From positions 186,001 to 250,000 of the forward strand of contig NZ_CALPCI010000002.1 of the NCBI RefSeq assembly GCF_943192935.1: 64,000 nt of DNA, written 5' to 3'. The stretch is from Limosilactobacillus caecicola (lineage in GTDB: Bacteria > Bacillota > Bacilli > Lactobacillales > Lactobacillaceae). Position 1 is the stretch's first letter. Each line of letters opens with the position of its first letter. The notes under the pieces are model-generated. The model did no database searches. It saw nothing but the letters and a program-made list of their open reading frames with translations, and was not told the DNA's origin. Positions 41,162 through 51,041 of this stretch are shown in pieces. Position numbers and translations under genes: made by a program.

Positions 41162-42151
41162 TTAGCTGGTGCGTTGCAATAATTGATGAGCTAATTGTTC
41201 GAGAGTCTGGCGAGCGCGACATGAAGGTAACATGCGTAGGTGGTCAAGGGCGCAGTTGGTAAACCGGGCAGCCAACTGACGACTTTTGTCTAATGCATCG
41301 GAGGTCACCACTACTTTTTGGATCAACTTCGCATCTTGCATCGTGAGGTTATATCGTTTGTTAAGTAATGGACGTAGTCTGGCAGCACATCCGGGATTTT
41401 GTAAGGCCATTAAAAGGGGTAAAGAATAAACTCCAGTACCGAGGTCCTCTAAAACGGGCTTGGTCAATTGGCTCGTTCCGGTGTAATCCAAGATATCATC
41501 TAACATTTGGAAGGCAATGCCAATGTTTTGGCCGAATTTAGCAGCATGGACCACAGCAGAATGATTACCACCCGAAAAATAAGCACCTTCGCGCGCTGCT
41601 AACTCGAAAAGGGCGGCCGTTTTGCCGTTGATATTGCGTAAATATTGATGCAAACTTTCCTGGGTATCAAAACGCAGGGCCATTTGACCGAGCTCACCAT
41701 TCAAAAGACGCTGCATAATATGAGCATTGACTTGGAGGTAGTGATCATCAGTGATGTTTTGTACTAATAACTCGAAAAACACGGTGAACAAATAATCACC
41801 AGCGTACACGGCGGTATCCTTTCCAAACCGTGATTGGATGCTCAGCTGTCCCCGGCGGGTTGGTGAGTCGTCAATGATGTCATCATGGATTAAAGAAGCC
41901 ATATGTAACACTTCAATTGACGTCGCAATCTGAATCAACTGATCGCTTAGGTGATGATGAGGTTGAACGGTTTTAGCAATTAGCAACACCATGGCTGGTC
42001 GTAGGTACTTGCCACCATTATCCGCCATGCTAAGCAAGGCGGATTGAAGTCGGGGATTAGCAGCGTGAATTTGTTCATGAAGTTGGTGGTTAACGGCTTG
42101 AAGTTCCTGTTTAATAATCGGATACTGGTGCCAAGTTTGTGATTTTTCCAT
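41162..42151 (-). CDS. ispB: Polyprenyl diphosphate synthase for menaquinone side chain
   Basis: This 329-aa long-chain trans-prenyltransferase has the first aspartate motif LIHDDIIDDSPTRRG and the second, FQMLDDILDYTG, plus GGKYLRPAM near the N-terminus. It makes the polyprenyl tail (hepta/octaprenyl) added to DHNA by MenA. It lies on the opposite strand between cydABCD and menA-ndh, with a 3-bp gap to cydC and a 44-bp gap to menA. AAAGGAAATTAAT precedes the ATG. The symbol could equally be hepT. Confidence 0.92.
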   Translation of the reverse strand: MEKSQTWHQYPIIKQELQAVNHQLHEQIHAANPRLQSALLSMADNGGKYLRPAMVLLIAKTVQPHHHLSDQLIQIATSIEVLHMASLIHDDIIDDSPTRRGQLSIQSRFGKDTAVYAGDYLFTVFFELLVQNITDDHYLQVNAHIMQRLLNGELGQMALRFDTQESLHQYLRNINGKTAALFELAAREGAYFSGGNHSAVVHAAKFGQNIGIAFQMLDDILDYTGTSQLTKPVLEDLGTGVYSLPLLMALQNPGCAARLRPLLNKRYNLTMQDAKLIQKVVVTSDALDKSRQLAARFTNCALDHLRMLPSCRARQTLEQLAHQLLQRTS

Positions 42152-42195
42152 ATTAATTTCCTTTGTAAAAGTGTATCAGAGAAAGGGTTGAAAAT

Positions 42196-43098
42196 TTGTC
42201 TTTAGATGTCTTTTTAGAACTAGTTGAAATTAAAGCTAAAACTGCAAGTGTAATTCCTTTTTTATTGGGAATCTGCTTTAGTGCTTATTATTTTCATAGC
42301 GTCAATGCTTGCCTTGCAATTGTTTTCTTCATTGCCATGTTATTGTTTAACATGGCAGTGGACATGCTAGATAATTATAACGATTACCATCATGCCATTG
42401 ATAAGGTCGAATACAAGCAAAAAACCAACATTATTGGGCGGGAAAATCTATCCCCCCGTTTGGTCTTAACATTAATTATCATCTTCTCCGTGATTGCAGC
42501 ATTAATGGGATTATGGCTAGTAAAGATTGCTGGTTTACCAGTATTATGGATGGGAATCTTTTGCTTCGCGGTTGGCGTGCTTTATTCATCAGGTCCGCAC
42601 CCGATTTCTAACTTACCATTTGGTGAATTATTCTCAGGATTCACGATGGGCTTTATGATCTTTTTGATCAGTGTTTATCTGAATACTTACCAGACATTTG
42701 GATGGACCTGGGCGAATCTTTGGCGAACATTTTGGGTGGCGTTGCCAGATGAACTTTGGATTTCCAATTTAATGCTCGCCAACAATCTTTGTGATGCTGA
42801 AGAAGATGAACGAAATCAACGTACGACGATTATCCATTATATTGGAGTGCCAAATGGTTTACGGGCATTTAGTTTAAAAAACGTGCTAGCTTTTGTGGTG
42901 ATTCTCGTAGCGCCATTTCTAAAGCTTGCCCCCTTTACAGTTTGGCTAACATTGTTAATTGTACCTTTTGTTTATCAACAGAACAAGCGCTTGATGCAAA
43001 AGCAGGTCAAGAAAGAAACCTTCTCAAGTGGAGTTCGCATCCTGCTCGTTGGTTCTGGCGTTTATTTGATTACCTATCTGTTAGGAATGCTATTTTAG
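42196..43098 (+). CDS. menA: 1,4-dihydroxy-2-naphthoate polyprenyltransferase
   Basis: This 300-aa UbiA-family membrane prenyltransferase has about nine helices. The first aspartate-rich motif is NMAVDMLDNYNDYHHA, the second NNLCDAEEDERNQRT. It attaches the polyprenyl chain from IspB to DHNA, giving demethylmenaquinone. No men ring-synthesis genes are in the window, so DHNA is probably scavenged. The TTG start at 42196 has AAAGGG upstream. Only 44 bp separate it from the divergent ispB start. Confidence 0.92.
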   Translation: MSLDVFLELVEIKAKTASVIPFLLGICFSAYYFHSVNACLAIVFFIAMLLFNMAVDMLDNYNDYHHAIDKVEYKQKTNIIGRENLSPRLVLTLIIIFSVIAALMGLWLVKIAGLPVLWMGIFCFAVGVLYSSGPHPISNLPFGELFSGFTMGFMIFLISVYLNTYQTFGWTWANLWRTFWVALPDELWISNLMLANNLCDAEEDERNQRTTIIHYIGVPNGLRAFSLKNVLAFVVILVAPFLKLAPFTVWLTLLIVPFVYQQNKRLMQKQVKKETFSSGVRILLVGSGVYLITYLLGMLF

Positions 43099-43116
43099 TC
43101 AAAGGAGGATTTGACG

Positions 43117-44337
43117 ATGAAAAAAATTGTTGTTTTAGGAGCTGGTTATGCCGGCTTAAAGACTGTTGTTGCATTACAAAAAAAGGTGCGGGGTCAAGCA
43201 CAAATCACATTAGTTGACCAAAACGACTATCATTATGAAGCAACCGACCTCCATGAAGTTGCTTCTGGCAATTTGCCGGCAAGTAAGATTACCTATCCCA
43301 TTCAAGATGTTTTAAATTCAGAAACTACTACGTTCATTCAAGATCGAGTGGTTAAAGTTGATCCTGCAACAAAGACTGTCAAGCTAACTCATCATGATGA
43401 CTTAACTTATGACTACTGTGTCATGGCACTTGGCTTCGTATCTGAAAACTTTGGGATTAAAGGAGCCACAGAAAATAGTTTGCCAATGGCAAGTGTAGAA
43501 GAAGCCAAAGCAATTCATGAACATCTTGTGAATAAGATGAAGGATTATCAACGGACCCAGGACAAGAATGATCTGAAGATTATCATCTGTGGAGCTGGAT
43601 TTACTGGAATTGAATTAGCTGGAGCATTAGCGGATGCAAAGAGGCGTTTAGCCAAGATTGCCGGTGTTGATCCATCGCAAATTAGCATTACGTTAGTTGA
43701 TGCTGCATCGCGTCTGTTACCGATGTTTGACGATAAACTGGCCAACTATGGCGTAAATCTGTTAAAGAAGTTAGATATCAAGATCGTGTCGGAAGCCTTG
43801 ATTAGTGAAATTCAACCTGGACTTGTTCTCTACAAGAAGAAGGGCGAGGACGATGATGCTCAATTACACGATGTTGCTGCCAATACGATCATCTGGACAA
43901 CGGGAGTTAGTGGTAGTCCCGTTGTTAGCGATTCTGATTTGCCAGCACGACGTGGCCGGGTAATGGATACAGACCACTTAACAGCACCAGATGATGATGA
44001 CCTTTATATGGTGGGGGATGTGGCTGCCGTGATGCCTCCTGATGGGAAACGTCCATACCCAACTACTGCTCAAATTGCTTTGTCGATGGCTAATTATGCC
44101 GCTAAAGACATCGCTGCCCGGGTCAAAGGAGGCCAACGACCTGGCAAGTACACGTACAAGTCACTTGGAACCGTTGCTTCAGTGGGGAATACCCGTGCCT
44201 TTGGAGTCGCAATGGGCGGTCACTATCGTGGTTATCCAGCATCCTTTATTAAAAAGATGATCATGAACAAGTCCCTGTTCGAAACCGGAGGCGTCAAAGA
44301 ATTGATGGCCAAGGGCCGTTTTGATCTTTACCACTAA
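43117..44337 (+). CDS. ndh: Type II NADH:quinone oxidoreductase
   Basis: This 406-aa single-subunit NADH dehydrogenase (NDH-2) has an FAD-binding N-terminus KIVVLGAGYAGLKTVVAL and an NADH-binding motif IIICGAGFTGIELAGAL. A second FAD motif LYMVGDVAAVMP and a C-terminal amphipathic, basic region for membrane attachment follow. It passes electrons from NADH to menaquinone and on to cytochrome bd. AAAGGAGGATTTGACG precedes the ATG. It follows menA by 18 nt and is the last gene of the respiratory block. Confidence 0.95.
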   Translation: MKKIVVLGAGYAGLKTVVALQKKVRGQAQITLVDQNDYHYEATDLHEVASGNLPASKITYPIQDVLNSETTTFIQDRVVKVDPATKTVKLTHHDDLTYDYCVMALGFVSENFGIKGATENSLPMASVEEAKAIHEHLVNKMKDYQRTQDKNDLKIIICGAGFTGIELAGALADAKRRLAKIAGVDPSQISITLVDAASRLLPMFDDKLANYGVNLLKKLDIKIVSEALISEIQPGLVLYKKKGEDDDAQLHDVAANTIIWTTGVSGSPVVSDSDLPARRGRVMDTDHLTAPDDDDLYMVGDVAAVMPPDGKRPYPTTAQIALSMANYAAKDIAARVKGGQRPGKYTYKSLGTVASVGNTRAFGVAMGGHYRGYPASFIKKMIMNKSLFETGGVKELMAKGRFDLYH

Positions 44338-44361
44338 AATTAAAGAATTGCAAAAAGCGTA

Positions 44362-44392
44362 AAGCACCGATAAATTAATCGGTGCTTTTTAA
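44362..44392 (+). terminator. Terminator after ndh
   Basis: AAAGCACCGAT-AAATTA-ATCGGTGCTTTTT. Confidence 0.88.
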
Positions 44393-44619
44393 TATGATTA
44401 AATAATCATATATTATCATTAGTTTTCTAAATTTTTTCAGTATTGGAGTCGGCAACTCAATTCTAAGAACCGTTTCTATCAGTGAAATAAGGGGATACCT
44501 TTGCCTATATAAAAAAATATAAATGCTAAGCGTCTAAAAAACATCCCCGTTATCGCTTGAAACATGTAATTAGTACCATATAATAATGATGATAAAAGCA
44601 TATGGGGGACCTGATTATT
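44393..44619. other. Intergenic region before the surface protein gene
   Basis: No gene is seen. GGGGAT (44490s) and ATCCCC (about 44546-44551) could pair over a distance in the 5' leader. A TATAAT is near 44579-44584. Confidence 0.4.
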
Positions 44620-46656
44620 ATGTTATCAAGCAATAATCATTCAGAAATGCAAAAAAAGCAGGATGCTAAGAAGCAGCGTTTCACAATCAAAAAGTTGACT
44701 GTCGGGGTTGCATCCGTATTGGTTGGTTTAGCAATTTATGGATCACAAACCCAAGTTGCTTCTGCTGACACAACTGACACTACCGCAGCGACTACTGCTG
44801 TAGAACCAGCTACCACTAATCAGGATAATCAAACCGCTACGACGACTGTAAATGATAGTCAATTGGTTAGTCAAGCAACATCGCAGGCTGAGCATGATAA
44901 ACTCAACCAAAATCTGCCATCAATTGTTACCAAAAATAGTGCAGATAGCGGCTCATCATTGAAGACGAATGGTGATCAACATCAAATTGTCAACTTGCCT
45001 GATGGAGCGCAATATAATTTATCGATTTCCGCAACCAATGATACAACTGGTGGTTCAGAATCCGGTCAGACTTCATCAATTTATCTTCCAGATGATGATG
45101 GCCATAACTACGGTTTGCTGAATTACCAAACTGCATCTAATGTTCAAATCAATTATGAATTAGTTAACCCTACTGACACTGACATGACGATTGGTGGAAC
45201 CCAAGTTTCCATTTCCAATCCGCTTGGTAAAACTCAACAAGGGACCGACAACACTTGGCTGCGAATCACGAACGGTGGTAAGGTGGTTGACCAAGATGGT
45301 AACACGATCGATTCTTTGACTATTCAATATGATATCGATAATCAATGGTACACCGCTGAAGAAGCGGAAACTGCTGGCCTTTCCTTGAGTAACGCTGACA
45401 AGATTCAGGTATCTGGAACTTTACCGGCAAATACGACCGCTTATGTAATTGTTCCTTTGACTTTTGATCGTGATCAAGTCGCTGCAGAACTAGTCGACGG
45501 AGAACCATTAGAAAATGTAATTAGCCTTTGGAACACTAATTATAGTGGTCAAATTCACCTACGGCTTTCTTCGCCGTTGTGGCAGTTGAGTGATGTGACT
45601 AATGACACTCTGATGCCAATGCTTCGGACAGCCGACGGTTATCAGGAATTGCCCGCAGACGTCACGAGTGAACTATTGAAAGCATTGCCACGTGCTGGTC
45701 AAGTCCTGTTGTCACAATATATTCAAAATTATTTGAACGTTCAGGATTCCACTTCAAGTAGTGATCCGATCCTCTGGCAGGGTGGCCGATACTACATTAG
45801 TACTGCCGCAATCCAACAGGTACTTGGCAAGTACGGTTATGTAGTTAATATCAACCAAAGTAATACCGATATCGTCCCTTATTATTCTTACATTGCAAAA
45901 GGTGGCAAGACGTCCTTGAATGCTGATGGCTCTGTCAATTCAAACCCTCAGTACTCGTTCTATATTGAAGTTCACCCCGTATTACTTACTAAGGATACTG
46001 AATATGAGGCTGGGGATCCAGCACTTAATAACTGGAGTGAAACTGAAAATATCACCACCCTCAATGACTTGGAATATGATAGCAGCGATGGTTCAGGAAA
46101 CTATTACACGACTACTGCTGTTGACCCATCTAATGCTAAGTTGGTAAGCATTACTGATGAAGATGGCAATACGATTTCCACGATTAATGCAGATACTCCA
46201 GCCGGGGTTTACACCTTAACCTATGAATATGCCTTGGACGGTTCTGATAATCCAAACATGTTAATTTCTAATACGGCAACCGTCACGCTGAGAGCTAAGG
46301 AGACAACGCCTACCACGCCAGAGGAACCAACCGATCCAACCACTCCAGAAGAACCAACGACACCAGGGGAACCGACTGATCCAACTACTCCGGAAAATTC
46401 TACTACACCATCTACAGTTGACGATTCAACATCATCCGATCAAAATGCTTCGGTAACTGATCAGGTTACGAACTCGGTTGCAGATCAAAGTGTTACATTG
46501 ACGACCAGTACCGCATCGACTAATGATCGTAAATCGACTGAGCATGTCTTACCACAAACTGGAAATAATCATCAGTCAGCATTCATTTATGTGGGATTTG
46601 CTTCACTCTTGATGATGCTTGGTTTGGCTGGTTCCCGGAAGAAAAAAGAAGACTAA
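44620..46656 (+). CDS. LPXTG-anchored surface protein with YSIRK-like signal peptide
   Basis: This 678-aa cell-wall protein begins with a long basic signal peptide with the YSIRK/GS-like stretch RFTIKKLTVGVASVLVGLAIYG, cleaved near ASADT. The mature part has an acidic Thr-rich region, a beta-rich central region of unknown fold and an Ig-like domain (residues about 475-560). A Pro/Thr/Glu repeat (TTPEEPTDP units) spans the wall. The sorting signal LPQTG, a hydrophobic helix and RKKKED end the protein. Sortase A would anchor it. A role in adhesion is plausible, ligand unknown. ATG at 44620 follows GGGGGA by 10 nt. ATG at 44602 is less likely. Confidence 0.9.
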   Translation: MLSSNNHSEMQKKQDAKKQRFTIKKLTVGVASVLVGLAIYGSQTQVASADTTDTTAATTAVEPATTNQDNQTATTTVNDSQLVSQATSQAEHDKLNQNLPSIVTKNSADSGSSLKTNGDQHQIVNLPDGAQYNLSISATNDTTGGSESGQTSSIYLPDDDGHNYGLLNYQTASNVQINYELVNPTDTDMTIGGTQVSISNPLGKTQQGTDNTWLRITNGGKVVDQDGNTIDSLTIQYDIDNQWYTAEEAETAGLSLSNADKIQVSGTLPANTTAYVIVPLTFDRDQVAAELVDGEPLENVISLWNTNYSGQIHLRLSSPLWQLSDVTNDTLMPMLRTADGYQELPADVTSELLKALPRAGQVLLSQYIQNYLNVQDSTSSSDPILWQGGRYYISTAAIQQVLGKYGYVVNINQSNTDIVPYYSYIAKGGKTSLNADGSVNSNPQYSFYIEVHPVLLTKDTEYEAGDPALNNWSETENITTLNDLEYDSSDGSGNYYTTTAVDPSNAKLVSITDEDGNTISTINADTPAGVYTLTYEYALDGSDNPNMLISNTATVTLRAKETTPTTPEEPTDPTTPEEPTTPGEPTDPTTPENSTTPSTVDDSTSSDQNASVTDQVTNSVADQSVTLTTSTASTNDRKSTEHVLPQTGNNHQSAFIYVGFASLLMMLGLAGSRKKKED

Positions 46657-46669
46657 AATTTTATTAGTT

Positions 46670-46704
46670 TTAAAAGACGACCACACCTGGGGCGTCTTTT
46701 TTAT
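46670..46704 (+). terminator. Terminator after the surface protein gene
   Basis: AAAAGACG...CGTCTTTT hairpin with a T run, 14 nt after the stop codon. Confidence 0.75.
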
Positions 46705-46752
46705 GTATAATGGTGATGTTGTATGACATAAAGAATCAAGGAGGGCGTCATT

Positions 46753-47988
46753 ATGCAATATGCTCAGAAATCTCCCGCGCTTTGGGAAGCAATTCACCAT
46801 GAAGAAGAGCGTCAACAGGACACCATTGAATTAATCGCGTCTGAAAACATCGTTTCCGATGCTGTAAGAGAGGCCCAGGGTTCGGTTCTCACTAATAAGT
46901 ACGCAGAAGGGTATCCCAACAAGCGATATTATGGTGGCTGCCAATACATTGATCAAGTTGAACAATTGGCGATTGATTATGCTAAGAAGCTATTTGGCGC
47001 AGAATTTGCCAACGTCCAACCACACTCCGGCTCACAAGCCAACATGGCAGTCTATCAGGCGTTGCTCCAACCAGGTGATACAATTCTCGGCATGGGGATG
47101 GACGCAGGTGGTCACCTTACTCATGGTGCGAAGGTTAACTTCTCCGGTAAAATTTATCAATCATATGGTTATGGTTTAAATCCCGATACCGAAGAATTAG
47201 ATTTTGCGGCGATTCGCGAATTGGCGATCAATGTTCAGCCACAATTGATTGTGGCGGGTGCTTCAGCTTACAGCAAAATTATTGATTGGCAAAAGTTCCG
47301 TGAAATTGCTGACGAAGTCGGCGCTTATCTAATGGTTGATATGGCCCATATTGCTGGCTTAGTCGCTGCTGGCCTTCATCCCAACCCAGTTCCAATCGCC
47401 GATGTTGTGACTACGACTACTCACAAAACCTTGCGTGGGCCCCGCGGTGGGATGATCTTGAGCAAGTCTCCAGAAATTGGCAAAAAGATTAATTCGGCAC
47501 TTTTTCCAGGGATTCAAGGTGGTCCGCTCGAACACGTCATTGCAGGGAAAGCGCAGGCCTTTTACGAAGATCTTCAACCAAACTTTAAGGACTATATCCA
47601 ACACGTGGTTAAGAATGCAGCCGCAATGGCAGATGAATTTAGTCATCAACCAAATTTAAGGGTTGTTTCTGGCGGAACAGAAAACCATCTACTGGTTTTA
47701 GATTTAACTAAAACTGGTTTGACCGGTAAGGATGCCCAAAATTTCTTAGACCAAGTCCACATTACCACCAATAAAGAATCAATTCCTAATGACCCCCGTA
47801 GTCCTTTTATTACTAGTGGGCTGAGAATCGGGACACCGGCCATTACCAGTCGAGGATTCAATGAAGAGGATACCCGGCGAGTTGCAGATTTGATTGCTAA
47901 ATTATTGAACAATCCTGAAGATGATGTGGTAATTAATGAAGTTCAAAGGGGTGTTCAGGAACTTACACAGCGACACCCAATTAAATAG
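46753..47988 (+). CDS. glyA: Serine hydroxymethyltransferase
   Basis: This 411-aa PLP enzyme interconverts serine and glycine with tetrahydrofolate, feeding one-carbon units. It has [48 protein letters not shown] and the PLP lysine in [13 protein letters not shown] (Lys225). AAGGAGGGCGTCATT precedes the ATG. The GntR regulator begins 5 nt after its stop, so the two may be co-transcribed. Confidence 0.97.
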   Translation: MQYAQKSPALWEAIHHEEERQQDTIELIASENIVSDAVREAQGSVLTNKYAEGYPNKRYYGGCQYIDQVEQLAIDYAKKLFGAEFANVQPHSGSQANMAVYQALLQPGDTILGMGMDAGGHLTHGAKVNFSGKIYQSYGYGLNPDTEELDFAAIRELAINVQPQLIVAGASAYSKIIDWQKFREIADEVGAYLMVDMAHIAGLVAAGLHPNPVPIADVVTTTTHKTLRGPRGGMILSKSPEIGKKINSALFPGIQGGPLEHVIAGKAQAFYEDLQPNFKDYIQHVVKNAAAMADEFSHQPNLRVVSGGTENHLLVLDLTKTGLTGKDAQNFLDQVHITTNKESIPNDPRSPFITSGLRIGTPAITSRGFNEEDTRRVADLIAKLLNNPEDDVVINEVQRGVQELTQRHPIK

Positions 47989-47993
47989 AAACC

Positions 47994-48623
47994 ATGACAA
48001 GAAAAGAAGAAGCATATAATTACATTCGCGGTGAAATCGTTCATAACCACTTTCGCCCGAATGAAGTGATCTCTGAAAACCAAATTACCGAAAAATTGAA
48101 TATGAGTCGGACGCCAGTACGTGAAGCATTAAAGCAGTTGGAGGCGGATGGCCTGATCGAAATGCGTGGACGTGAAAATGTTGTTGCTCCACTAACTGAA
48201 AATGCCGTTCAAGAAGTATATGAATTACGGAGCCTTTTGGAGACATTTGCTCTGAAGAAGACGATTAATATCATTCCCATCGTAAAATTAAATGAAATTG
48301 AAGAACAATTTGAGAGTACGGCTGCGCAAAATAATTGGGATGCCTATTTGAAAGTCGATACGGACTTTCATGAATTAATTACGCACTTAGCTGGTCACCC
48401 AAGACTATCACAGTTTTTGGGAATCTTGAAAGCCCAAACGGCGCGGACGCGGCACGTTAGTTCGTATAATCCCAACCGGATGAGCCGATCGTTAGAAGAG
48501 CATAAAGAGATTATTAAATGGATTCGCCAACGAAATCTGGATGAGGCAGAGAAAGCGTTGGCATACCATTTGCAACGTGTTTACGATTCAGTCAGAACAT
48601 ATTTGAATTATTTAAATGCATAG
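47994..48623 (+). CDS. GntR-family regulator, FadR subfamily
   Basis: This 209-aa repressor has an N-terminal winged helix (EVISENQITEKLNMSRTPVREALKQLEADGLIEM) and a C-terminal helical FCD ligand-binding domain. The domain carries the metal-binding pattern DTDFHELITHLAG and a later EEHKEIIKWIRQ with the expected His. It probably senses a carboxylate. Two TTGT..ACAA palindromes precede the AEC transporter gene downstream, its likely target. The ribosome binding site is weak (ATAGAAACC), so translation may depend on coupling to glyA. Confidence 0.88.
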   Translation: MTRKEEAYNYIRGEIVHNHFRPNEVISENQITEKLNMSRTPVREALKQLEADGLIEMRGRENVVAPLTENAVQEVYELRSLLETFALKKTINIIPIVKLNEIEEQFESTAAQNNWDAYLKVDTDFHELITHLAGHPRLSQFLGILKAQTARTRHVSSYNPNRMSRSLEEHKEIIKWIRQRNLDEAEKALAYHLQRVYDSVRTYLNYLNA

Positions 48624-48627
48624 TAGA

Positions 48628-48669
48628 AGAACATGATCGAAGTCGTCACTGGCTTTGCATCATGTTTTT
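48628..48669 (+). terminator. Terminator after the GntR gene
   Basis: AACATGAT and ATCATGTT pair around a long loop, followed by TTTTTTC. Confidence 0.65.
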
Positions 48670-48797
48670 TTCTTTTAATTAGTGAAATTAGCAAAGCAAA
48701 AGCAATGGAGTAGGGGATTGACACTAAAGTTTGTGAAAGCTAGTACAAATATTGGCGCAGAGGGTTGATTTTTGGAAAAAGTTTGTTAGTATATTGC

Positions 48798-48818
48798 TTG
48801 TATACAAGTTGTCGACAA
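48798..48818 (+). promoter_or_regulatory. Two adjacent GntR-type operator palindromes
   Basis: TTGTATACAA (48798-48807) and TTGTCGACAA (48809-48818) are perfect 10-bp palindromes with the TxGT..ACxA spacing of FadR-type GntR operators. They lie just downstream of a TATATT -10 (about 48790-48795), in a position that would block transcription of the AEC transporter unit. Confidence 0.6.
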
Positions 48819-48898
48819 ACTGTATTTAGGCTTTCAAATATTGATAAACGAACAATTAGCCATTATCTATTATTCAATTAGCTCAGGGAGGATAAATT

Positions 48899-49972
48899 AT
48901 GAGTATTGGCAATGCCATTGTTAAGACGTTCACTAACCAGTCGATCGTCAGCGCAATCACATCAACAATCTTTATTATTTTACTTGGTTTCTTCTTACGA
49001 AAACGTGGCGTATTTGGCCCTAATTTCGGTAAGGTCTTGACCAAGGTAGTCTTATCAGTTGCAATTGCAGCACTGTCATTTAATTCCTTTATGCAACCAA
49101 TCAATGAAAAATCAATGCATCAAGGGATTGGGGTTCTCGTCTGGGGATTCATCATTTACATCTTATTAATTTTCTTAGCACCATTGCTGTACTCTGGTCA
49201 GTCGCGCGATAAGAAAGAAGTAATGGGGATCTTAACCACTTTCGGGTCCACGACATTCTTTGGAATTCCAATCGTTGGTGCAATCTATGGTGCTGAAGGG
49301 GTGCTTTACAGTTCCATTTTTAACATCGGGTACCGAATTTTCCTGTATTCATACGCCTACATTAAAATGTCTGGCTTAAAGATGGAAAAGGATAACATCA
49401 AGAAGATGTTCCTGAATACGATTGTGATCGCCACCATTTTAGGTTTTGTTCTTTGGTTACTTCAGCCTGTGATGCCGACCGTGACGGTTCCAGCAATGAA
49501 TAATGGGGTTGCAACTGGTGGGATGACTCATGTGGCATTCTACCGGATTGATCAGACGGCGGTTTGGCTTTGGCGTCCATTAAATTACTTGGCTTCATTA
49601 GCATCTCCATTAGCTTGGTTAGCCATCGGTTGTACGTTGGGTTCAATCTCCATCAAAGATGCTGTTACGAACAAGCTTTCTTGGTACTACTCCTTTAACA
49701 AGGTGATCATTGTGCCATTATTCAACTTGATTGTTTTATTAATCTTGAATGCTTTGCACATTTTACCACTAAACTACGTTGCAATCGCGACCGTCATTAT
49801 TATGATGGCTACGCCAACAGCAACTGTCGCTGCAGCTTATGCGATTAGTTATGATCGGGAGGCGGTTCTGACCTCAAATGCATCGCTACTTTCTACGGTT
49901 ACTGCCGTGATATTAATGCCGATTTGGATTGCGATTCTCGGTATTTTACAATCTGCTGGTATTTTCCACTAA
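48899..49972 (+). CDS. AEC-family transporter (auxin efflux carrier/malate permease type)
   Basis: This 357-aa ten-helix membrane carrier of the AEC family includes bacterial malate, citrate and lactate permeases such as MleP. Features are the N-terminal half IFIILLGFFLRKRGVFGPNFGKVLTKVVLSVAIAALSFNSF, GSTTFFGIPIVGAIYGAEG and the C-terminal half MMATPTATVAAAYAISYD. It most likely moves a 2-hydroxy- or 2-keto-carboxylate. CAGGGAGG precedes the ATG. It is followed 24 nt later by a 2-hydroxyacid dehydrogenase, and GntR operators lie upstream. Confidence 0.85.
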   Translation: MSIGNAIVKTFTNQSIVSAITSTIFIILLGFFLRKRGVFGPNFGKVLTKVVLSVAIAALSFNSFMQPINEKSMHQGIGVLVWGFIIYILLIFLAPLLYSGQSRDKKEVMGILTTFGSTTFFGIPIVGAIYGAEGVLYSSIFNIGYRIFLYSYAYIKMSGLKMEKDNIKKMFLNTIVIATILGFVLWLLQPVMPTVTVPAMNNGVATGGMTHVAFYRIDQTAVWLWRPLNYLASLASPLAWLAIGCTLGSISIKDAVTNKLSWYYSFNKVIIVPLFNLIVLLILNALHILPLNYVAIATVIIMMATPTATVAAAYAISYDREAVLTSNASLLSTVTAVILMPIWIAILGILQSAGIFH

Positions 49973-49996
49973 TTTCATCAGAAAGGACGCATTATT

Positions 49997-51004
49997 ATGA
50001 AAATTGTTTGCTACGGAGTACGGCCGATTGAAAAAGCTTACTTTGCAAAATTGAACAAATACGATTTTGACCTTAAACTTGTTGAAGATTTTTTGACAGA
50101 TGATAATGTTGATGAGGCCGCTGGAATGGATGCTGTTTTAATCCGCGGTAACTGTGCAGCCTCTGCCCAAAATCTCAAGATCTTTGCTGAAGATTATGGA
50201 ATTAAGTACGTTTTCACACGGTCAGTGGGATACAACCACATTGATTTGAAAGCCGCTAAGGAATTAGGCATTCAGATTGCGCGAGTACCAAACTATTCAC
50301 CATACGCAGTGGCAGAATTAGCGATGACTTTGGGAATGCAAATGTTCCGTCACACAAATATTGCAACTACCGATAGTGCTGCGGGCAACTTTACAGTGAC
50401 CCCAAACCTGTTTAGCAAGGAAATCCATTCATCTACTGTCGGCATTATTGGTGCTGGTAAGATTGGGACGGCTGAGGCGCGTTTGTATGACGGAATGGGC
50501 ACCAAAGTTATTGCTTCAGATGCGCATCCTTCTGAACAAGCTGGCAAGTACGTTGACTTTATGCCACTCGACGATGTTTTAGCGGAAAGTGACATTGTCT
50601 CCATCCACATCCCTTACTTCCCAGGTGAAAATGAAAACTTTATTGATGAGCAGTTCTTGAAGAAGATGAAAAGTTCTGCAATCTTAGTGAACACTGCCCG
50701 GGGCGAAATCGCGGATACTAAGGCCATCATCAAAGCAATTCAGGATGGTGAAATTGCTGGTTATGCCGGTGACGTGGTGATTGATGAAAAAGAAATCATG
50801 GGGCACCAGTTTGACTCCGTTGACGACATTCCGAATGCAGATGTTCGTGCATTAGCTAAGCTATATCCAAAAGTTATTTTGACTCCTCATATGGGTTCAT
50901 TTACTGAACCAGCTTTGGAAGATATGATTTCAATTAGTTTTGAGAACTTCCACGAAACCTTTACTACGGGAACGAACAAAAACGTTTTGGAATATCAAGG
51001 CTAA
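49997..51004 (+). CDS. D-2-hydroxyacid dehydrogenase (D-LDH family)
   Basis: This 335-aa NAD-dependent D-isomer 2-hydroxyacid dehydrogenase has VGIIGAGKIGTAEARLYDGMG as nucleotide-binding motif. The catalytic triad regions are FTRSVGYNHID and NTARGEIADT (Arg), a Glu near DEKEIMGH, and the His in LTPHMGSFTE. Length and pattern fit D-lactate or D-2-hydroxyisocaproate dehydrogenase (FldH-like). With the AEC carrier it suggests uptake or release and interconversion of hydroxyacids. AGAAAGGACGC precedes the ATG. Confidence 0.9.
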   Translation: MKIVCYGVRPIEKAYFAKLNKYDFDLKLVEDFLTDDNVDEAAGMDAVLIRGNCAASAQNLKIFAEDYGIKYVFTRSVGYNHIDLKAAKELGIQIARVPNYSPYAVAELAMTLGMQMFRHTNIATTDSAAGNFTVTPNLFSKEIHSSTVGIIGAGKIGTAEARLYDGMGTKVIASDAHPSEQAGKYVDFMPLDDVLAESDIVSIHIPYFPGENENFIDEQFLKKMKSSAILVNTARGEIADTKAIIKAIQDGEIAGYAGDVVIDEKEIMGHQFDSVDDIPNADVRALAKLYPKVILTPHMGSFTEPALEDMISISFENFHETFTTGTNKNVLEYQG

Positions 51005-51007
51005 AAA

Positions 51008-51038
51008 GAGAAAGCGACCCACGCGGGCCGCTTTTTTG
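51008..51038 (+). terminator. Terminator after the D-2-hydroxyacid dehydrogenase
   Basis: AAAGCG-CCC...GGG-CGCTTTTTT with single-base bulges. Confidence 0.75.
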
Positions 51039-51041
51039 GTG

